Virus record (IMG/VR): IMGVR_UViG_3300027969_000074
Location: 1-64,000 of that record
Source: a virus
DNA: 64,000 nucleotides
Strand: one strand, 5' to 3'
Every line of letters starts with the position of its first letter. The stretch's first letter is position 1. This document shows, piece by piece, positions 7,101 to 15,750 of the stretch. The translations under genes were made by a program, and so were the position numbers. Below the pieces are notes generated by a model. That model worked only from the letters and a program-made list of their open reading frames with translations. It did no database searches and was not told where the DNA came from.

Positions 7101-8052
7101 ACTCAATTTTTCGACGAGGACTTACCTCTATAGTATATTTAACGTCGACCTCAAGTAATTCTTTAAGGCACTCAACAAAATCGCTGGTATGTAAACTTAA
7201 GACTGAATTATAGTCATCTTCGCGATATCCACCAAATAGAGCACATGATATAGGTAATGGTCTTCCTAATAATCTATCCATTTCTTTTACCCATTTCCAA
7301 AAAAGAGTTGAACATGCAATCCAGTGGTCAGTATCACATTGCCTTCCTAAATTATCATCTGCATGTGAATCTGCACCATGACACCAAACTACATATTGAA
7401 TTTTATCGGTAAGGATAGCATGTTTTAATCGCTCTAACCATTTTGCAAGATCGGCTAAGTAATCTGAATCATAACCCTGTGGATTAATATTAAAATCTAA
7501 TGGAACTGCTTTATTTAAGTTTTTACAAAATGCACGACTGTCTTCAATTGAATTTCCAAAATGACCGTCTAAATCAAGATAGGCTCCACTAAACGCAAAT
7601 TCATTATAGATTTTAAGTGATGCAATTACTTGACCACTAAATGTACAAAAACCGCTTCCGCCGCTTGGCCTAGCATGGTGGAATCCACTAGTTGGACTGA
7701 AACTAACCTGGTTTGGATTAACTATTGAATTCCTGATTGCTGAGTATAGGGATGAATTTGTGTATCTAATTGATTCAGCAAACTGTTTTGACCAGGCTAA
7801 TGAATTTGAATTGCACAAACCTGTCCCATTAAAAAAATCGTCCACATAACTTTTATGATGAGCCATTCTAAAATCAGTTTTAGTAAATGGCCTAAAATCA
7901 TCAGTTATTGAAAAATTTCCAAGAAGTTTTTTCTGTTTTAAATATGCCAAAAGAAGTTTAGGTTTTAATGGAGACTTGCTATAATTAGAAGTCTTGTCAT
8001 TTTCCAAAACCTGTTTTGGCGTATAAAAAGTTTTTATTTTCTTTGATCTCAT
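7045..8052 (-). CDS. Histone-deacetylase-superfamily amidohydrolase
   Basis: This 335-residue protein has the arginase/deacetylase fold of HDAC, AcuC and acetylpolyamine amidohydrolases: zinc-dependent removal of acyl groups from lysine or polyamines. The visible catalytic set is the His pair in GFHHARPSGGSGFCTF (His125-His126), the metal ligands in AYLDLDGHFGN (Asp160/162, His164), Asp228 in CHGADSHADDNLG, and a GGY near 290 placed like the transition-state Tyr. I start at the ATG at 8052: an in-frame ATG at 8097 would place a promoter-like GGTATATTATATT inside the gene. The substrate could be host acetyl-lysine proteins or a polyamine. Confidence 0.82.
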   Translation of the reverse strand: MRSKKIKTFYTPKQVLENDKTSNYSKSPLKPKLLLAYLKQKKLLGNFSITDDFRPFTKTDFRMAHHKSYVDDFFNGTGLCNSNSLAWSKQFAESIRYTNSSLYSAIRNSIVNPNQVSFSPTSGFHHARPSGGSGFCTFSGQVIASLKIYNEFAFSGAYLDLDGHFGNSIEDSRAFCKNLNKAVPLDFNINPQGYDSDYLADLAKWLERLKHAILTDKIQYVVWCHGADSHADDNLGRQCDTDHWIACSTLFWKWVKEMDRLLGRPLPISCALFGGYREDDYNSVLSLHTSDFVECLKELLEVDVKYTIEVSPRRKIEYEDGARLYRKRRTMDQEV

Positions 8053-8058
8053 ACTTAA

Positions 8059-8069
8059 TATAATATACC
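8059..8069 (-). promoter_or_regulatory. Weak motif A-like promoter box
   Basis: GGTATATTATA on the minus strand lies 7-17 bases upstream of the ATG at 8052. It diverges from the TAGTATAAT consensus but occupies the same position, and it supports the downstream start. Confidence 0.35.
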
Positions 8070-8109
8070 ATAAAAGCTTAGAGGCTTTCAACCGCATGTT
8101 ATATTACCA

Positions 8110-8835
8110 TTAATCTAAATCAGTTGGTTCATCCTTGAAAAATTTATCCAGTTTATCAAGATGATCAAATAGTTCAGCTGGGCCGATTGGATTAGCGGTT
8201 AAGTCAGACTTTTTAATTATATCAGTGGTAAAGCTATAAAGAACAAGTTCGCTTAATACAGTTCTCATAAAATCAAAGAAAGTCCAATCAGTTATTCCAC
8301 TAAATATTGCATCATCATTACGGGAGTCATCATCATAATATTCCAAAAAATCATCAATAACAATTTGGGTATTTAGCAATTGGTCAATTGTTATATCGTA
8401 AATGCTGTGCAACTCATCTTCTGCACCATCATCTTCTTCGTCAATCATCTCCAGGGCAAGTAGTGCTGGAAATGTGTATATTTTTGAGTCATCAACATCC
8501 GGCACTGGTTTTACTTGACCCATCCATAATAGGCAAATCGCGTCTATTTTAAGATCATGCGGTTCAGCCGGTCGACTTAATAATTCAGTAAATAGGTCTT
8601 CAACTTGAACGCCATTAAGATATGCAAGAAACACAAAATTTAATTGTTCAGCATATGGAGTTAAATTATTAATTATGTCCTTTAGCTTAACATTTTTTTC
8701 TATATGAACGTCGTACGGTAAGTACCACGTGATAGGTAAACTTGTATCAGCCATATTTCGGTCTATCCATTTTTCAGAAGTTTCATCCCAAAATGAAATT
8801 AGGATAGCTTGTTTAGTAAATGTGAGTTTCTGCAT
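8110..8835 (-). CDS. Hypothetical acidic protein
   Basis: I do not recognise this 241-residue protein. It is acidic, with an Asp/Glu-rich middle (MIDEEDDGAEDEL at about 130-142 and YYDDDSRNDD at about 166-175) and hydrophobic helices near 55-75 and 185-205. A motif A-like TAGTAGAATA (8851-8860, minus strand) precedes it, which suggests expression with the metabolic genes. It lies 57 bases upstream of the HDAC-like gene and may be co-transcribed with it. Confidence 0.6.
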   Translation of the reverse strand: MQKLTFTKQAILISFWDETSEKWIDRNMADTSLPITWYLPYDVHIEKNVKLKDIINNLTPYAEQLNFVFLAYLNGVQVEDLFTELLSRPAEPHDLKIDAICLLWMGQVKPVPDVDDSKIYTFPALLALEMIDEEDDGAEDELHSIYDITIDQLLNTQIVIDDFLEYYDDDSRNDDAIFSGITDWTFFDFMRTVLSELVLYSFTTDIIKKSDLTANPIGPAELFDHLDKLDKFFKDEPTDLD

Positions 8836-8883
8836 GATCTAGATCTTTTTAAGTATTCTACTATGGTTATCTAACCGGATTCA

Positions 8884-8894
8884 AGAATAAATAA
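8884..8894 (+). promoter_or_regulatory. Motif B (late-type) promoter box
   Basis: GAATAAATAAC lies 24 bases upstream of the ATG at 8919. Confidence 0.5.
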
Positions 8895-8918
8895 CTAAAA
8901 AGTATTTTTTATATAATT

Positions 8919-10883
8919 ATGGCAAAGTCTTTTATAGAAGCAATTAATGAATCGAATATTAATCAGGGTGGGCTAGTTGATGAAATGGGGGTTAAACGCC
9001 CTGAGCGATTAGCTGGAAGTCATATTGGTAGAGCTAGACAGGAAACAGTTACTCGTAGACAACAGCTTGCAAATCAGCCAGTTCGTAGAAGTTACTCAGA
9101 AGTTGCAGCAGATTTAACTCGTGCACTAAAACAGGTTCCTAGAATTGAGATTACAATGGAAAAGCCTAGTAATACCAGAGATTATTATCCAAGATTTCCA
9201 CAACCTATTGTTGATTTACTCAAGGAACTCAAGCAAATTGATGAAGGCCGAATGAAAGAGGATTTTGGTAAATGGAGAGACGTATATCCATCAGGTACGG
9301 CTGTTTATCTTAGAACTGAAGAGCCTAGCTCATTTCAACGCAGCCATTTCCCAAATGACGGAATTAGACCAGCTCTTAGAGGTACAGGCTTAGGTTACAA
9401 ATTGTACAGAACACTATTAAAATATGCAGGTTATATTTCATCAAATTCAAGCGGAACTACTGAAAAAGACAAAGCTTGGGGATCATTGTTGGACTATAAA
9501 GCAAATCCAGATGGAACGCCATCAGTTGATGATGCGCTAGCAATAATTGGTCCAGGAAGTTGGATGGCAATGGATAAAGGAATAAGTACTCAATCAAAAA
9601 TTGATGTAGCTGAGAGATTTATTGAACGCCAAATCGGATTTAATAACACAAAACCGGACAGATTTGATATTGACGATGAACTTCTTTCAATTCTACCTGA
9701 TACTTTTTTAACAAAGTTAGATGATGAGTACTTAGCGTCATTAGGTCGAGACGGCCGTATATCAAATGAGAGATTTAGCTCAATTAATGCAGCTAGATCA
9801 GAAGTGCAGCGTCTTGACAGAGAAAGAGCAGAGCGCCAAGCAATCGAAGATAGAGAGCGTAGAACTCGTGAAGAGGCTGAAACTCGACAACGCCTTGCTT
9901 CTCGTATTAGACAATTCGGCGCAGACCCAGATGCAGAATGGCAAGTTGGCGACTTTATTGTAGTTAAAAGCTACCTGTATGATGCAGGCTACGATAGCTT
10001 ACCAATTAGGCAAGTAGTTGATGTACGCAACGGGACTTATATTGCTGCTGGTATATCAGATGTTATTCGAATTGAAGCTGGCGAACGTACCCCAGGTGAT
10101 GCAAATGACACTCGGACAACTACTGATAAATCACAATGGGTTAAAGTAAATATTGAAAATATTCCTGATCTAGATAGAGTTAACCTAACCCCAGCCGGTA
10201 AACTCTTTATTCTTAATAGATTAAGCCCTGAAGTAGTTCAACAGCGTCGAGATGCGGAAGCTCAAGCAGAAAGAGAACGTATTGAAAGAGATCGTTCTCA
10301 AAATTTGGCCAGAACTGCAGACAAAGCCCTATTTGGTAAACTTGATTTTACTGGAGCTGAATTAAAACAGGCTGTTAATAATCGCCAAACCTTGGCGAAT
10401 CTTGACTTGCTTAAGAAAATCAGAACTGGTAATTTTGCAAAATTTGTAGTTCTAGCAGAACCTCAACAGGCCTCTCTTAGAGGAGCCGCTGGAGTTCCAG
10501 TATTTGTCGCGATTGAAAGACTAGGCAGAGCAACAAGGTCAGTTGAAAGCCCGCAGGAATTAATAAGTAATCCGCGTAATATTATGCTAGTTAATGTAGT
10601 TACTGGTAAAATGGTTGAAGGTCCATTTGTTGGAATGGGATTAATTGCACTAGGCCTTGAACCAGTTACAGAACAGGATAAATTAATGGCAAGAGCTGGA
10701 GATCACTACTATATCGCAAATCACCAAAACAATTGGGGTATTTTATCTAAATGCGATTATACAACCAGAAATACTGCAAATCAGCCGTTTATTTACTTAC
10801 GAACATTTGGTGGAGCTGAAAGACCTACTCCAGTTAGATTAGATCTTTTAAGAAAGATAACTGACAGGACTGAGATTGTCTAA
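8919..10883 (+). CDS. Large putative packaged virion protein with acetyltransferase-like segment
   Basis: This is a 654-residue multi-domain protein. The leader MAKSFIEAINE followed by SNINQ ends in I-N-E before Ser. Residues about 155-185 (RPALRGTGLGYKLYRTLLKYAGY) resemble the acetyl-CoA-binding turn of GNAT enzymes (R-G-x-G-L-G), though the rest of a GNAT core is not obvious. Residues about 290-330 are an Arg/Glu-rich coiled coil (RERAERQAIEDRERRTREEAE), and a second charged helix lies near 445-465. The rest is unrecognised alpha/beta. It is late by its motif B box and ends convergently, overlapping the nuclease gene by 4 bases. Confidence 0.6.
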   Translation: MAKSFIEAINESNINQGGLVDEMGVKRPERLAGSHIGRARQETVTRRQQLANQPVRRSYSEVAADLTRALKQVPRIEITMEKPSNTRDYYPRFPQPIVDLLKELKQIDEGRMKEDFGKWRDVYPSGTAVYLRTEEPSSFQRSHFPNDGIRPALRGTGLGYKLYRTLLKYAGYISSNSSGTTEKDKAWGSLLDYKANPDGTPSVDDALAIIGPGSWMAMDKGISTQSKIDVAERFIERQIGFNNTKPDRFDIDDELLSILPDTFLTKLDDEYLASLGRDGRISNERFSSINAARSEVQRLDRERAERQAIEDRERRTREEAETRQRLASRIRQFGADPDAEWQVGDFIVVKSYLYDAGYDSLPIRQVVDVRNGTYIAAGISDVIRIEAGERTPGDANDTRTTTDKSQWVKVNIENIPDLDRVNLTPAGKLFILNRLSPEVVQQRRDAEAQAERERIERDRSQNLARTADKALFGKLDFTGAELKQAVNNRQTLANLDLLKKIRTGNFAKFVVLAEPQQASLRGAAGVPVFVAIERLGRATRSVESPQELISNPRNIMLVNVVTGKMVEGPFVGMGLIALGLEPVTEQDKLMARAGDHYYIANHQNNWGILSKCDYTTRNTANQPFIYLRTFGGAERPTPVRLDLLRKITDRTEIV

Positions 10884-11632
10884 ATCACAATTGGCGGATT
10901 CTTTCGATAGAACTCTGCCAATCTTTCTCTGAATTTAAAATAGTATTCTCTCATTTCACTAGAGTCCATTCTAAAGTGTTGTGGAGCTAAGTTTAATTCG
11001 TTTGAAATCCAAATTCTACAAGTAACTGTCTTAACCTGCATACGGTCCCAAACTGCAACCGAATATGCTGCGACTTGGTGCTTATAATCTTCAATCCATT
11101 TTTCTTCCTTGGGTTTACGAGCGGTCTTAAAATCTACAATTGCATGGTCGCCAGTTATTAATTCAGAAACATTATCAACTGTGCCAGCAAATCCACCATC
11201 TCTAGCCGTCCATAAGAATCGCTCTTGAGCAATTACTCGTTTAATTTCGTCAAATGAATTTGATTTTATAAAATTATAGAAGAGCATGCCTCCCACAATT
11301 TTTGCCCGATTATCAAATTGATCAATTTCATCATCTATTCTGGCCAAGGACAAAGTGTCCTCAAGTCTGTCTTTTGCAGACATCGACTGCGGCAGATTAA
11401 GATAAATTTCGCATAACCGGTGCATCACAGTTCCTCGGTTAGCTGCATCTTGGCCGATTTGATCAGCTTTTTGGTGACCTATACGGTTTCTCCAAGCATC
11501 AAGTCCAGATTTATCAGAGGTATCTCCAAGTACAGAGGTTACACTTGGGAAAGTTCCAAGTATTCCAGTTGAGTCAGATACTTGATAGTATCGAAATCCA
11601 TTCAGCACAACTCGTTTAATTGATTCAGACAT
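10880..11632 (-). CDS. PD-(D/E)XK nuclease (RecB/Cas4-like exonuclease)
   Basis: This 250-residue protein has the PD-(D/E)XK core: Asp153 in GTVDNVSEL, then Asp167-Phe-Lys169 in AIVDFKTARK, then the Q-x-x-x-Y helix motif QVAAYS (186-191). An upstream helix carries the RGTVMHRLCEIYL segment typical of phage RecB-like exonucleases. These enzymes process DNA ends in recombination and repair, or degrade host DNA. The start is an ATG at 11632. The gene is divergent from the late lysin-type operon at 11682 and overlaps the 3' end of the gene at 8919-10883 by 4 bases. Confidence 0.82.
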   Translation of the reverse strand: MSESIKRVVLNGFRYYQVSDSTGILGTFPSVTSVLGDTSDKSGLDAWRNRIGHQKADQIGQDAANRGTVMHRLCEIYLNLPQSMSAKDRLEDTLSLARIDDEIDQFDNRAKIVGGMLFYNFIKSNSFDEIKRVIAQERFLWTARDGGFAGTVDNVSELITGDHAIVDFKTARKPKEEKWIEDYKHQVAAYSVAVWDRMQVKTVTCRIWISNELNLAPQHFRMDSSEMREYYFKFRERLAEFYRKNPPIVI

Positions 11633-11633
11633 T

Positions 11634-11643
11634 AGATAAATAA
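11634..11643 (+). promoter_or_regulatory. Motif B (late-type) promoter box
   Basis: AGATAAATAA begins 2 bases upstream of the divergent start at 11632 and ends 38 bases before the ATG at 11682. It is the longest spacing seen among these boxes. Confidence 0.45.
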
Positions 11644-11681
11644 TTTAGTATCTATTACACAATAAACATTTAAAGTTTAAC

Positions 11682-12047
11682 ATGATTAAGACATTTACAG
11701 AATTTAATTCAAATCTTAATGAAGGCGGTTTCTTAGACTGGCTAACTGGTAAAAGCGAAGAAGGCACAGTCAAGAAGCAGGGCAATACCGATAATCAGGA
11801 TTTAATTGACGATAAAATTTCTGAATTTTATAAAACCCTTGAAGACTTCGCAGGAGCAAATAAGGCTGTACCGGTTCAAAAATTAGGAGAAATGCAGTAT
11901 TCAAAGATGGTTGAAAATATTCAAACTGCCCTAATTTTCTTAGGTTATCCACTTCCGAAATTTGGAGTAGACGGTTATTTTGGACCAGAAACAGCCAATG
12001 CAATAAAGAAATTTAATGAGGATACTAAAAAAGATCAGGGAATATAA
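11682..12047 (+). CDS. Peptidoglycan-binding-domain protein with packaged-type leader
   Basis: This is a 121-residue protein. The leader MIKTFTEFNSNLNE followed by GGF is very like that of T4 internal proteins (F-x-x-F, L-N-E before Gly). Residues about 70-115 (MVENIQTALIFLGYPLPKFGVDGYFGPETANAIKKFN) form a typical PG_binding_1 repeat, which binds cell-wall muropeptides. Its stop overlaps the start of the muralytic enzyme gene (TAATG, 12047), so the two are coupled and probably act together on the wall, with this protein as targeting module. Confidence 0.82.
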   Translation: MIKTFTEFNSNLNEGGFLDWLTGKSEEGTVKKQGNTDNQDLIDDKISEFYKTLEDFAGANKAVPVQKLGEMQYSKMVENIQTALIFLGYPLPKFGVDGYFGPETANAIKKFNEDTKKDQGI

Positions 12048-13381
12048 TGATCAAAATTAAATCATATACTGACTTTAAAAATACACTAACTGAAGCATCA
12101 AATGCTGACGAATTAAGAGATAAACTTTCCGATCTAGGGTATGCTGAAAAATCAAAAGAGCTTAGTAGCGGTGGAGATATTACAGATGATATTCAAAAAA
12201 TAGCTGAAGTAGTATTATCTGAATTTAAAAAGATTGCGCCTAATATCCAAGTTAAAGTAACTAGTGGAAATGATGCATTTCATCACAATTTATCTTATGT
12301 TAGTAGACATACAAAAGGTCAAGCGGTCGATCTTGTAGTTACTCCAAATACAGAAGACTCTCGTAGTAAAATGATTTCTGTGTTAAACCGAGTATCTGAT
12401 GGTACTCCAGGTTTCAGTTACATTGATGAATACTCTAATCCAACTAAGGCCGCAACTGCTGGACACTTTCACCTGTCTTATGGAACTCGTCCAGAAAATT
12501 CAAGAACGTCTAATGTAAAGACGGATGACCCAATTGAAGTTACTGGGTTGACTGGCGCAGAAGCAACCGCTAGTAATTTATCTAGCAGCGGTATTGTAAT
12601 TGACTCAGACTTAATTAAGAGACTTATTACAAAATTAAAAGAAAAGAATTTTTCTCAAGCTGATTTAGACAAATATTCAACTTCATTGACTGCAGGTAAG
12701 GGTACTAATTTTAAAGCGGAAGGAGGCTTTCCAAAAGAAAATATGGTTGCATTAGAAAAATCAATGGACAAAAATGGAATAACTAATGAATTTGCACGTA
12801 AAGCAATTTTAGGAGTAATTTCAAAAGAGTCAGCAAAAGGAGGTAGTGAAACTTCCTATTTTAGTACGCCAATTGCAAGAATGAAAGAGGTATTTGGAGC
12901 CAGAATTTCAAAATACGCAGATGAAGAAATTGAAGGTTGGAGACAATTGGGTAAAGCTGGCTTTGACAGTAAATTTTGGGAAGCTGTGTATGGAGGAATG
13001 AACGGTAATACTGAATCCGGAGATGGAGAAAAATACAGAGGAAGAGGTTTTAACGGAATAACATTTAAAGGAAATTACGAAAACTTACAAAAGATTTATA
13101 ATAGTTCAAATCAGTCTTTAGGTAATATTAATATTGTTAAAAATCCTGAACTTCTTGAAAAACCTGAAGTTGCAGCAGAATTTGCAATCCTGTATTTCAT
13201 AGATTCATTTAAGAGACACGGTAAAAATCCAAATAACTATTCGGATTTAGATTCAGCAGTTACTGACTATATTAGAGCAAATGCAGGTTGGGGAACTTCG
13301 TTAAATGGAGCAGTAGTTTCAGCAGGTTTACAAAAAGCAAAAGCTTTTGCAAGTTCATTAGACTCAACTGAAACTGCCTAA
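12047..13381 (+). CDS. Two-domain muralytic enzyme: M15-like peptidase plus GH19-like lysozyme
   Basis: This 444-residue protein has the leader MIKIKSYTDFKNTLTE then ASNAD. Residues 50-147 form an M15/VanY-like peptidase: SRHTKGQAVDLVV (His88, Asp95) and GHFHLSYG (His140, His142) are the zinc-ligand motifs. Residues about 215-440 resemble GH19 chitinase/lysozyme: a candidate catalytic Glu in ISKESAKGGSE (about 255), then GDGEKYRGRGFNGITFKGNYENL (about 320-345), the family signature. It should cut both peptide and glycan bonds of peptidoglycan. The leader suggests a packaged or virion-delivered role, unlike a classic endolysin, but a lysis role is not excluded. Confidence 0.82.
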   Translation: MIKIKSYTDFKNTLTEASNADELRDKLSDLGYAEKSKELSSGGDITDDIQKIAEVVLSEFKKIAPNIQVKVTSGNDAFHHNLSYVSRHTKGQAVDLVVTPNTEDSRSKMISVLNRVSDGTPGFSYIDEYSNPTKAATAGHFHLSYGTRPENSRTSNVKTDDPIEVTGLTGAEATASNLSSSGIVIDSDLIKRLITKLKEKNFSQADLDKYSTSLTAGKGTNFKAEGGFPKENMVALEKSMDKNGITNEFARKAILGVISKESAKGGSETSYFSTPIARMKEVFGARISKYADEEIEGWRQLGKAGFDSKFWEAVYGGMNGNTESGDGEKYRGRGFNGITFKGNYENLQKIYNSSNQSLGNINIVKNPELLEKPEVAAEFAILYFIDSFKRHGKNPNNYSDLDSAVTDYIRANAGWGTSLNGAVVSAGLQKAKAFASSLDSTETA

Positions 13382-13584
13382 TATTCAAGATCATAATAGA
13401 TCCTGAATCCAAAATCCCAAATGAGTATATTAAAACTTACTATTAATAGCCAAGAGCTAACTCCAGATTCAATAAAGTGACCTTCTGGATTATATGTAAT
13501 ATACGGGGAAATTAAGCCAATTTGCTTAAAGACTGGTGACCATGTTTTATAACAATACGGTTCAATTCTTAATACTTTCTTCAT
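13378..13584 (-). CDS. Small hypothetical protein
   Basis: This 68-residue protein is unrecognised. It is aromatic-rich, with one hydrophobic stretch (VSSWLLIVSFNILIWDFGF, about 42-60) that could be a single membrane segment. It overlaps the upstream acetyltransferase gene by 4 bases (ATGA-type coupling) and the convergent lysin gene by 4 bases. Confidence 0.5.
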   Translation of the reverse strand: MKKVLRIEPYCYKTWSPVFKQIGLISPYITYNPEGHFIESGVSSWLLIVSFNILIWDFGFRIYYDLEY

Positions 13585-13928
13585 AATTTAACTACTTTAA
13601 ATAGGGCCTTTTCAATTGCATATCCGTTGTTGATAAAATATTTTAAACTATCAACATTACAGTGTGCATAAATAGATTTATCTGATTCTTTTATTTTAGA
13701 GTCTCTATAGTTCCACAATAATTTATAGATACCCTGACTTCTGTGTTCTTCTTTAACGTATGCATGACAAAGATAAATTACAGCAGCGTGTTCAACATAT
13801 GAAACTACTCCAACCAATTCATCTTTAATAAAGCACCCATAATAAGTTGCATATTCGTCTAATAGATCAGGCTTAAGTTCGCTGAATTCATGATCAACTT
13901 CCTTATATGTTATTTTTCTAATTTCCAT
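13581..13928 (-). CDS. GNAT-family N-acetyltransferase
   Basis: This 115-residue protein is a compact GNAT domain. Strands 3-4 (YYGCFIKDELVGVVSYVEHAAVIYLCHAYV) lead to the acetyl-CoA loop EEHRSQGIYKLLWNY (about 77-91), and the C-terminal part NVDSLKYFINNGYAIEK matches the N-x-x-A-x-x-x-Y-x-x-x-G-F end motif. The acceptor is unknown. It is shorter than many GNATs but has the core. It sits between thyA and a small membrane protein on the same strand, with 3 bases from thyA. Confidence 0.75.
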   Translation of the reverse strand: MEIRKITYKEVDHEFSELKPDLLDEYATYYGCFIKDELVGVVSYVEHAAVIYLCHAYVKEEHRSQGIYKLLWNYRDSKIKESDKSIYAHCNVDSLKYFINNGYAIEKALFKVVKL

Positions 13929-13931
13929 ATC

Positions 13932-15230
13932 TTAATTGGATAAAGGCGCTTTAATTGATTGATGTGATTGATAATTGCCTAATTGAATATCTTCCTCCAA
14001 TAAACACTTACAAAAATTATCATCAGTGAAATTATTAAATATTGAGATTGCCTCTATTGGGCCATCTTCAGTTTCTCTAGCCCAAAACTCAGTATTAATA
14101 TTTAAAGAAGGTAATTCAAACGGTACTCTACTATAATATGGAATCTTATAAATATCATAATATTCAGAAAGACCTCCGCCGAATGGCATTAGTTCAGCAA
14201 CCGCTGACTGGTACGCGACCGGTCCCATTGCATCTTTCAACATAGACCCCCGTTCTTCATGGTCATATTTTCTTCCAATTTGTTCTTTTGCTTGTTCAAT
14301 ATGATTTGAATATAAATGAGTATCACCTAAATTTCCTATCAATTCGTCAGGTACCATATTAACTGAAGTAGCAATGATTTCCAATAACAATCCATAAGAA
14401 GCAATATTGAATGGTAAACCTAAAAACGTATCTACTGAACGTTGATTCCACATTAAAGAGATTGCTCTTGTCGGTAAACGTAACTTGTCAGCCCATTCTT
14501 TTGTTAATATTCCATCTATATTTATCTTATAACCATAGTCTTCTCTTTCTTCCCAACTCAACTCTCTCGTATAAACTTGAAATCCATAATGACAAGGTGG
14601 GAGAACCATTTGGTTTAATTCACCCACATTCCAAGCACTAACCATCAATCGTCTTGAGTCTGGATTTGTTTTAAGGTCGTTGATTAGGTTTGCTATTTGG
14701 TCTATAGGTTCATGTAAGGTATATCCAGTATTGTCTCCACTGTAATCTACTATCATGTTATCAAAATTTACTTTGTTCCATTTTCTCCATTGCTTACCGT
14801 AAATTGAACCTAACTCCCCCCACTTCTTAGCAAACTCATCATCTGTTTTAATACGTTCAATAAATCCTTCTTTACTTAGAATATTGTAATCAGTTGCCTC
14901 TTTAAGTATACCCTCGTCAGTAGCTTTATCAATTGATAGCTTAACGGTCTTTTCATAATTCTTATATGCATCACCATCCCAAATATGACATCCGTTATCA
15001 ACTAAGAACTTGATATTAGTATCGCCACGTAGGAACCATAACAATTCAGTTACAATAGTTTTAAATGGCATCTTCTTAGTTGTAAGTAAAGGAAATCCTT
15101 CTGACATTTTGTGTCTGATTTGTCTTCCAAATACCGAAATCGTACCAGTTCCTGTTCTGTCAGATTTGGTTACTCCATTATCTAAAATATCTTGGAGTAG
15201 TGCTTGATATTGTTTATCTAAACTATTCAT
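13932..15230 (-). CDS. thyA: Thymidylate synthase (ThyA), enlarged
   Basis: The enzyme makes dTMP from dUMP with methylene-tetrahydrofolate. Motifs include SDRTGTGT (23-30), the nucleophile Cys213 in LPPCHYGFQVY, the phosphate-binding DSRRLMVSAW (191-200), NQRSVDTFLGLPFNIASY (about 250-270) and a C-terminus ending IKAPLSN. At 432 residues it is much longer than the usual 264. Two insertions account for this: about 85-140, before the G-S-I-Y-G-x-Q-W-R motif, and about 320-400, after the HLYSNHIEQ motif. All core motifs persist, so it is probably active. It serves phage DNA synthesis. Confidence 0.95.
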   Translation of the reverse strand: MNSLDKQYQALLQDILDNGVTKSDRTGTGTISVFGRQIRHKMSEGFPLLTTKKMPFKTIVTELLWFLRGDTNIKFLVDNGCHIWDGDAYKNYEKTVKLSIDKATDEGILKEATDYNILSKEGFIERIKTDDEFAKKWGELGSIYGKQWRKWNKVNFDNMIVDYSGDNTGYTLHEPIDQIANLINDLKTNPDSRRLMVSAWNVGELNQMVLPPCHYGFQVYTRELSWEEREDYGYKINIDGILTKEWADKLRLPTRAISLMWNQRSVDTFLGLPFNIASYGLLLEIIATSVNMVPDELIGNLGDTHLYSNHIEQAKEQIGRKYDHEERGSMLKDAMGPVAYQSAVAELMPFGGGLSEYYDIYKIPYYSRVPFELPSLNINTEFWARETEDGPIEAISIFNNFTDDNFCKCLLEEDIQLGNYQSHQSIKAPLSN

Positions 15231-15232
15231 AA

Positions 15233-15379
15233 TTAAAACGGTTCATTAATAATTTGGTTAAGTCGTTTAATTTCAGCGATTACGTCATCACCTAATTCAA
15301 TTTTAGACATCATTGATAAGTCCATTACTTGACTGTATAATACTTTGATTAATAGGTCTTTTGCTTCTTCTTTGTTCAT
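15233..15379 (-). CDS. Small hypothetical helical protein
   Basis: This 48-residue helical protein (MNKEEAKDLLIKVLYSQ, then MSKIELGDDVIAEIKRLNQ) is unrecognised. I chose the ATG at 15379, 2 bases after the previous gene's stop, over an in-frame start at 15421 inside that gene. It lies 2 bases upstream of thyA, so it is very likely in the same operon. Confidence 0.55.
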   Translation of the reverse strand: MNKEEAKDLLIKVLYSQVMDLSMMSKIELGDDVIAEIKRLNQIINEPF

Positions 15380-15381
15380 AG

Positions 15382-15735
15382 TTAAAAATTTATTTCTCTC
15401 CAAGGACCTTCGTTTTGCCAAAATTCATAGGTTTCCCCGTCCTTAAATTGTTTATTATTTGATTTTATTTTTGAAATTTCAGCTGCTGCTTTAACTCCTT
15501 GGCGATTTGTAATTATTTGTTTCCATTGACTGTTTACCTCAGTAATTACAGGATCTTCAAAATTAATTGATACTCCAGTTTGGTCAATTATTACGACCTT
15601 TACTGAACCCAATACTTGCCAATCTGAACCAACTGTGATTCCATAAAGAAACAGGGTCCTAGACTCTTCAAGTTCCCCATGTGATTTTACTAGCTGATTA
15701 AATACTAGATTGCCTAAGTCAATAATATCTTTCAT
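15382..15735 (-). CDS. Hypothetical protein in the thyA operon
   Basis: This 117-residue protein is unrecognised. The middle looks beta-rich (TLFLYGITVGSDWQVLGSVKVVIIDQTGVSINF, about 28-60), the end charged. It is first in the minus-strand run 15735-13378 and has a perfect motif A box 6 bases upstream of its ATG. Confidence 0.55.
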   Translation of the reverse strand: MKDIIDLGNLVFNQLVKSHGELEESRTLFLYGITVGSDWQVLGSVKVVIIDQTGVSINFEDPVITEVNSQWKQIITNRQGVKAAAEISKIKSNNKQFKDGETYEFWQNEGPWREINF

Positions 15736-15740
15736 GTTTT

Positions 15741-15750
15741 TATTATACTA
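15741..15750 (-). promoter_or_regulatory. Motif A promoter box
   Basis: TAGTATAATA on the minus strand is 6-15 bases upstream of the ATG at 15735. It is the reference match for motif A and implies a leader of only a few bases. Confidence 0.6.
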
